Notes under the pieces: model-generated
Told to the model about the DNA's origin: nothing
The model's database searches: none
Seen by the model: only the letters and a program-made list of their open reading frames with translations
DNA from: Kitasatospora mediocidica KCTC 9733
Lineage (GTDB): Bacteria; Actinomycetota; Actinomycetes; Streptomycetales; Streptomycetaceae
DNA: 64,000 nucleotides
Reading direction: 5' to 3'
Assembly: GCF_000744225.1 (NCBI RefSeq)
Contig: NZ_JQLN01000001.1
Location: 620,001-684,000 of the forward strand
Program-made: the position numbers and the translations under genes
Part shown: in pieces, positions 61,201 to 64,000 of the stretch
Layout of the letters: the number at the start of each line of letters is the position of its first letter
How positions within the stretch are numbered: position 1 is the stretch's first letter

Positions 61201-64000
61201 GGATCAGCAGCGCTTCGCCGGTGCGCAGCGCCGCGTCGAAGAGGTCCATGCCCTCGTCGACCGTCATCGCCAGCACGCCACCACGCCGGTTCATCCGGCT
61301 CCGTGTGAGGTCGTCCATGCCGGCCGCCATACCGCCGGCGGTCTGGTTCCACAGGCCCCAGGCCAGCGCGGTCGCGGCCAGGCCCGCCGCCCTGCGCTGG
61401 TAGGCCAGCGCGTCCAGGAAGGCGTTGGCCGCCGCGTAGCTGCCGGTGCCGGCGCCGAGGAAGACCGAGGAGACGGACGAGAAGACGACGAACGCGTCCA
61501 GGTCCGGGGCGAGTTGGCGAGTCAGCTCGTCCAGGTGCTGCGCCGCGGTGACCTTCGGGGCGAAGACCCGCGCGACCTGCTCGGGGGCCAGCGTCCCGAT
61601 GACGCCGGCGTCGGCGATGCCCGCGGTGTGCACGACGGCGGTCAGCCGGCGTCCGTCCCGCTGCACGGTGGCCAGCAGGGCCGCCACGGCGTCCCGGTCG
61701 GTCACGTCGCAGGACTCCACCGCGACCGACGTCGCGCCGAGTCCGGTCAGCTCGGCGACCAGCTCCGCGGCGCCTTCCGCCGCCGGGCCGCGCCGGCTGG
61801 CCAGGGCCAGGTGGCGGATGCCGTGGTTGGTGACCAGGTGCCGGGCGAGGATCCCGCCCAGCGAACCCGTGCCACCGGTGATCAGCACAGTGCCCTCCGG
61901 GTCGAGGCCCGCAAAGCGTGCCGCGCCGGCCTCGCCGTCGGTGCGGCCGGCGCCGGCAGACGTGACTGCCCGGACGAGCCGCGGAACGGACAGCGTCGTT
62001 CCACGGAGGGCCAGTTCGGGCTCTCCGGCGGTGAGCACCGCGCCCAGGACGGAGGCCAGCTCTGACTCCCGGGCGGGGTCGGCGACGGGGTCGGCGGCCA
62101 AGTCGAGGGCTGGGTCGAGGGCCGGGTCGAGGTCGAGCAGCACGATCCGGTCGGGGTTCTCGGTCTGGGCGGCGCGGATCAGACCCCACACCGCACCGCC
62201 GGCCGTGTCGGTGACCGCGCCGTCCGCGCCCGCACCCACCGCGCCCCGGGTGGCCACGACGAGCGGGACCGCCTCCAGGCCCGGAGCGGCCAGCCAGGCC
62301 TGCACGGCCGCCAGCACCCGGTTCGTCAGGACGACTGCGGTCTCGACGCCGTGGCCGCCGTCGCGGTCGGCGGCGGCGTCCAGGACGACCACGGCGGGGA
62401 GCGTCTCCCCCGCGGCCGTGCCATCGGCCAGTGCGGTGATGTCGGCCGCGGTGGAGACCGCGAGCCGGGGCAGCGACTCGGCCTCGGCGTCGGCCTCCAC
62501 CCCGGTGGGCCAGGCCAGTTCACTCCACTCGACCCGGAAGAGCGAGTCGTCGCCCGTCGTGCCCGACGCGGTCGTCAACTGCTCGGCAGTCAGCGGCCGC
62601 AGCTCCACCGAATCCACCGTCAGAACCAGACCGCCGGCCTGGTCGACCGCCTCCAGTGCGACGGCTTCGCCGCCCTGCGGCACGATCCGCACCCGCAGCA
62701 CGGAGGCACCGACGGCGTGCAGCGCGAGCCCCTGCCAGGCGAGCGGCTGCCACACCCGGGCGCCGCTCGCGGCGCCATCGGCCACGGCGATGTCCCGCAG
62801 CGCCGGGTGCAGGACGGCGTCGAGCAGCGCGGGGTGGAGGCCGAACCGGCCGGCCGCCTCGCGGCTGTCGTCGGGGACGGCGACCTCGGCGAACAGTTCG
62901 TCGCCGCGCTGCCAGAGCCCCCGCACGCCCTGGAACACCGGGCCGTGCTCGTAACCGTGCCGGCCGAGACCGGTGTAGAGGCCGTCGACGTCGACGCGCT
63001 GGGCGCCGGGGGGCGGCCAGGCGGTGAAGTCGGCCTGCGGGCTGCCGGTCTTCGTCGTCACGGTGAGGGTGCCGGTGGCGTGCCGGGTCCAGGTGTCGCC
63101 GCCGGTGGAATCCTCGCGGGTCGAATAGACGGCGACCGTGCGGGCGCCGCTCTCGTCGGGGCCGCCGACGGTGACCTGCACCCGGACGCCGCCCTGCTCG
63201 GGCAGGATCAGCGGGGCGTTGACCACCAGCTCGTCGAGGGTGCCGCAGCCCAGCTCGTCACCGGCTCGGACGGCCAGCTCCACCAGACCGGTGCTCGGGA
63301 AGAGGACCGCTCCCCCGACGACGTGGTCCGCGAGCCAGGGGTGCGTGCGCAGCGACAGCCGCGCGGTGCCCAGCAGGCCGCCCGTCTCGGGCACCTCCAC
63401 CACCGCGCTCAGCAGCGGGTGGTCGGCGGTGGCCTGGCCGAGCGAGGCCGCGTCTGCGGCCGGGCCCAGCTGGAGCCAGTAGTGGCGGTGGTCGAAGGCG
63501 TAGGTCGGCAGGTCGACACGGGCAGTGCCGGTGGGCAGCAGGCCGGTCCAGTCCACGGCCACGCCACGGACGAAGAGTTCGGCCATCGAGGTCAGCAGGC
63601 GACGGGGGCCGCCTTCGTCGCGGCGCAGCGATCCGGTCACCAGGGCGTCGGCGTGGGCCTCGTCGACGAGTTCGCTGATCGGCTGGACGAGGACGGGGTG
63701 GGCGCTGGCCTCGACGAAGACCGTGTGACCCTCGCTCAGCAGCGTGGCGACCGCCGGGCCGAAGCGCACCTGGCCGCGCAGGTTGCGATACCAGTAGCCG
63801 CCGTCCAGCACCCCGGGCTCGGACACCCACTCGCTCGTCACCGTCGAAAAGAACGGGATCTGCGGCGCCTGGCTTTCGATGTTCGCGAAGGCCTCGGCCA
63901 ACGTCTCCTCGATCGCCTCGACGTGCCGGGAGTGCGAGGCGTAGTCCACCGCGACCCGGCGCACCCGCACACCGTCCGCCGCCAGGACCTCCAACGCCTC
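55256..64000 (-). CDS. Type I PKS, 3' part: end of one module and one full module
   Basis: The 5' part lies beyond the right edge. Counting from the edge: AT C-terminal half (YASH near 18-21, hence methylmalonyl), DH 190-440 (HVVGGAVLFP intact), KR 700-910, ACP (Ser1024); then KS 1087-1508 (Cys1257), AT 1613-1915 (GHSIG Ser1709, HAFH 1806-1809, hence malonyl), DH about 1975-2240, KR about 2470-2690 with a full LDD motif, ACP about 2730-2800, and an acidic C-terminal docking domain. The tail should pair with the N-terminal helix of the next PKS, whose gene begins 28 bases on. No ER. Confidence 0.95.
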   Translation of the reverse strand, partial: EALEVLAADGVRVRRVAVDYASHSRHVEAIEETLAEAFANIESQAPQIPFFSTVTSEWVSEPGVLDGGYWYRNLRGQVRFGPAVATLLSEGHTVFVEASAHPVLVQPISELVDEAHADALVTGSLRRDEGGPRRLLTSMAELFVRGVAVDWTGLLPTGTARVDLPTYAFDHRHYWLQLGPAADAASLGQATADHPLLSAVVEVPETGGLLGTARLSLRTHPWLADHVVGGAVLFPSTGLVELAVRAGDELGCGTLDELVVNAPLILPEQGGVRVQVTVGGPDESGARTVAVYSTREDSTGGDTWTRHATGTLTVTTKTGSPQADFTAWPPPGAQRVDVDGLYTGLGRHGYEHGPVFQGVRGLWQRGDELFAEVAVPDDSREAAGRFGLHPALLDAVLHPALRDIAVADGAASGARVWQPLAWQGLALHAVGASVLRVRIVPQGGEAVALEAVDQAGGLVLTVDSVELRPLTAEQLTTASGTTGDDSLFRVEWSELAWPTGVEADAEAESLPRLAVSTAADITALADGTAAGETLPAVVVLDAAADRDGGHGVETAVVLTNRVLAAVQAWLAAPGLEAVPLVVATRGAVGAGADGAVTDTAGGAVWGLIRAAQTENPDRIVLLDLDPALDPALDLAADPVADPARESELASVLGAVLTAGEPELALRGTTLSVPRLVRAVTSAGAGRTDGEAGAARFAGLDPEGTVLITGGTGSLGGILARHLVTNHGIRHLALASRRGPAAEGAAELVAELTGLGATSVAVESCDVTDRDAVAALLATVQRDGRRLTAVVHTAGIADAGVIGTLAPEQVARVFAPKVTAAQHLDELTRQLAPDLDAFVVFSSVSSVFLGAGTGSYAAANAFLDALAYQRRAAGLAATALAWGLWNQTAGGMAAGMDDLTRSRMNRRGGVLAMTVDEGMDLFDAALRTGEALLIPAKLDLRALRAGAAAGRDIPTLLRGLVRTGRQLVRAAAGDGAGGLAGRLAGLAAAEQEALLLELVRTHAATVLGHAGPEGVKTDTAFRDSGFDSLTSVELRNRLREATGLKLAATVVFDYPTPLAFARYLHAEFGHVAGAVATSAPTVAVADPDEPIAIVGMACRLPGGVGSPEDLWRLVSEGRDAMSGFPTDRGWDVEGLFDSDPGKAGTSYVSQGGFLYEAGKFDAGFFGISPREALAMDPQQRLLLETSWEALERSGIDPVSLKGTDAGVFSGVMGQGYGAGGAVPAELEGFTGTGGMGSVASGRVSYVFGFEGPAVTVDTACSSSLVAMHLAAQALRAGECSLALAGGATVMATPGTFVEFSRQRGLATDGRCKSYAEAADGTGWAEGAGVVVLERLSEARRRGHQVLAVLRGSAVNQDGASNGLTAPNGLSQQRVIRRALANAGLSPVEVDVVEGHGTGTVLGDPIEAQALLATYGQDRPADRPLWLGSLKSNIGHTQMAAGVAGVIKMVQALRHGVLPPTLHVDAPSSQVDWTAGAVELLTEAREWPETGRPRRVGVSGFGVSGTNAHVILEQAPEESVPVVVPVPDAVVALVVSAKGAGSLAGQAGRLVSFLDAAESVSLPGTASALVAQRAVLGERAVVVAGSSGEALAGLGALARGESNVAVVSGVASGSARTVFVFPGQGSQRVDMGRELVERYPVFAEAFEGACAALDAQLAGWVEHSVKDVVFGTAGEGLLDRTVFTQAGLFAVETALFRLVESWGVRPDAVMGHSIGELTAAHVAGVLSLEDAAAVVAARGRLMEGLPSGGAMVAVAATEAEVAGLLGGGVDLAAVNGPSSVVLSGDEAAVLKVAETLKEQGRKVKRLTVSHAFHSALMEPMLAEFAVVLAGVTWREPKLPVVSNVTGVVAEPGQLADPAYWLEHVRRPVRFADGIGTAAAALGGTLFVELGPGAALSAVVAESAGEAAVCVTALRDGRPEPQTVLASVAELFVRGVEVDWVKTLPTGTGGTHLDLPTYAFDHQHYWLQTSPSTDAASLGQGKADHPLLGAVVQLPQSDGLVFTSRLSLRTHPWLADHAVGGVVLVPGTGLVELAVRAGDEVGCGTLDELVIEAPLVVPEHGGVRVQVAVGGPDESGARTVAIYSAREDAAEDGWTRHATGTLMATAVAGGTEFDFTAWPPPGAQPVEVDVDAFYADLIRLGYTYGPAFQGLRAVWRRGEEVFADIALPAEHQGSAARFGIHPALLDAALHSNGFVQPADAPSGANEPRTVLPFAWNGLVLHAVGASALRVRVAPSGQDAVSLQAADETGGPVLTLDSLVFRAVSAEQLEAAAGAPGSDALFRVEWTALPSAPPALAPTPGWVPVATAADLAVLAERGAVPDVVVVTAAGEDALALSSRVLDVLQAWLTAPGAESARLVVATRGAVPAGGDATLTDPAGSAVWGLVRAAQVENPDRIVLLDTDPQLDQPFEAALDAVLTGVLATGEPQIAVRGTELSAPRLVRATGANAPVANAPAGDIPADHPAFRPDGAVLVTGGTGSLGALLARHLVTRHGVRHLVLTSRRGLEAEGARELAAELRELGAESVTVPACDVADREALAALLASVVHERPLTAVVHTAGVLDDGVIGALNGERLANVFAPKVTAVGHLDELTRALAPDLDTFVVFSSASGLFGSAGQGNYAAANAYLDGLMARRRAIGLPALSLAWGPWEQTAGGMTTGAEAAGRTRTNRRGGILALGPDEGTALFDAALGADEALLVPIKLDLRAVRADAATGAGVPPLLRGQVRVGRQAARAASGDGNDGLVRRLAGLARAEQETVLVDLLRTQVAMVLGHAGPDGVVAGTSFKDAGFDSLTSVELRNRLREATGLNLSATVVFDYPTPLALARHVHGELLPDGAASGLEVDEDRLRHALVSLPLARFREAGLLEALVRLAALDTGEPAAGETDDDGDLPGTLAGLDVDDLVQLALGGDEEGLDS

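Overview
The window is high-GC (roughly 70 percent or more) linear-chromosome-type DNA from an actinomycete, most likely a Streptomyces or Kitasatospora. The evidence is the codon bias, frequent GTG starts, ATGA and GTGA translational coupling, leaderless promoters, a SodF gene with a nickel-repressor-like operator, and a modular type I polyketide synthase (PKS) of actinomycete type. No rRNA, tRNA, CRISPR array or intact insertion sequence was seen.

Region 1 (about 1-12.7 kb) is a stress/dormancy-type island. It holds the 3' part of a magnesium-type P-type ATPase, a CBS-BON protein, a GAF-SpoIIE phosphatase, three universal stress proteins, a two-helix membrane protein of the Rv1733c type, a DoxX-like membrane gene broken by an in-frame TGA, an orphan kdpB, and a receiver-less OmpR-type DNA-binding protein. 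Several promoters carry a GGNCC-N4-GGNCC-like palindrome that recalls DosR/DevR-type control. The island is decaying: a kdpA C-terminal relic sits after the third stress protein, and an oleate-hydratase-like tail lies before the DoxX pseudogene.

Region 2 (about 12.7-30.2 kb) is ordinary accessory chromosome. It includes unknown proteins, a frameshifted glyoxalase-family gene, an atypical SDR, XRE/MarR/LysR regulators, a PEBP protein, an EamA exporter, SodF, a Tat-exported polysaccharide deacetylase, a penicillin-binding/beta-lactamase-fold hydrolase, a 48-residue peptide next to a secreted serine protease, and a two-gene remnant of an NIS siderophore locus. An HTH/flavin-barrel fusion, an SRPBCC protein and an alpha/beta hydrolase follow.

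Region 3 (about 30.2 kb to the right edge, where it runs off) is one side of an ansamycin biosynthetic gene cluster. All eight functions expected for the starter 3-amino-5-hydroxybenzoic acid (AHBA) are present: aminoDAHP synthase, aminoDHQ synthase, aminoDHQ dehydratase, aminoshikimate-type dehydrogenase, AHBA synthase, its oxidoreductase partner, a phosphatase and a ROK-type kinase. Also present are a flavin halogenase, a class A flavin hydroxylase, a type II thioesterase, a CPA2-type antiporter, and a RifF-like amide synthase that stands in for a thioesterase. Two giant PKS genes carry the last four extension modules. Domain motifs predict extender units methylmalonyl, malonyl, malonyl, methylmalonyl, each with KR and DH, so the amide end of the ansa chain should be a conjugated 2,8-dimethyl tetraene before tailoring. 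The halogenase suggests a chlorinated product. The hydroxylase suggests a naphthalenic rather than simple benzenic core, although that depends on distinguishing it from other class A hydroxylases. The loading module and the earlier modules lie to the right of the window.
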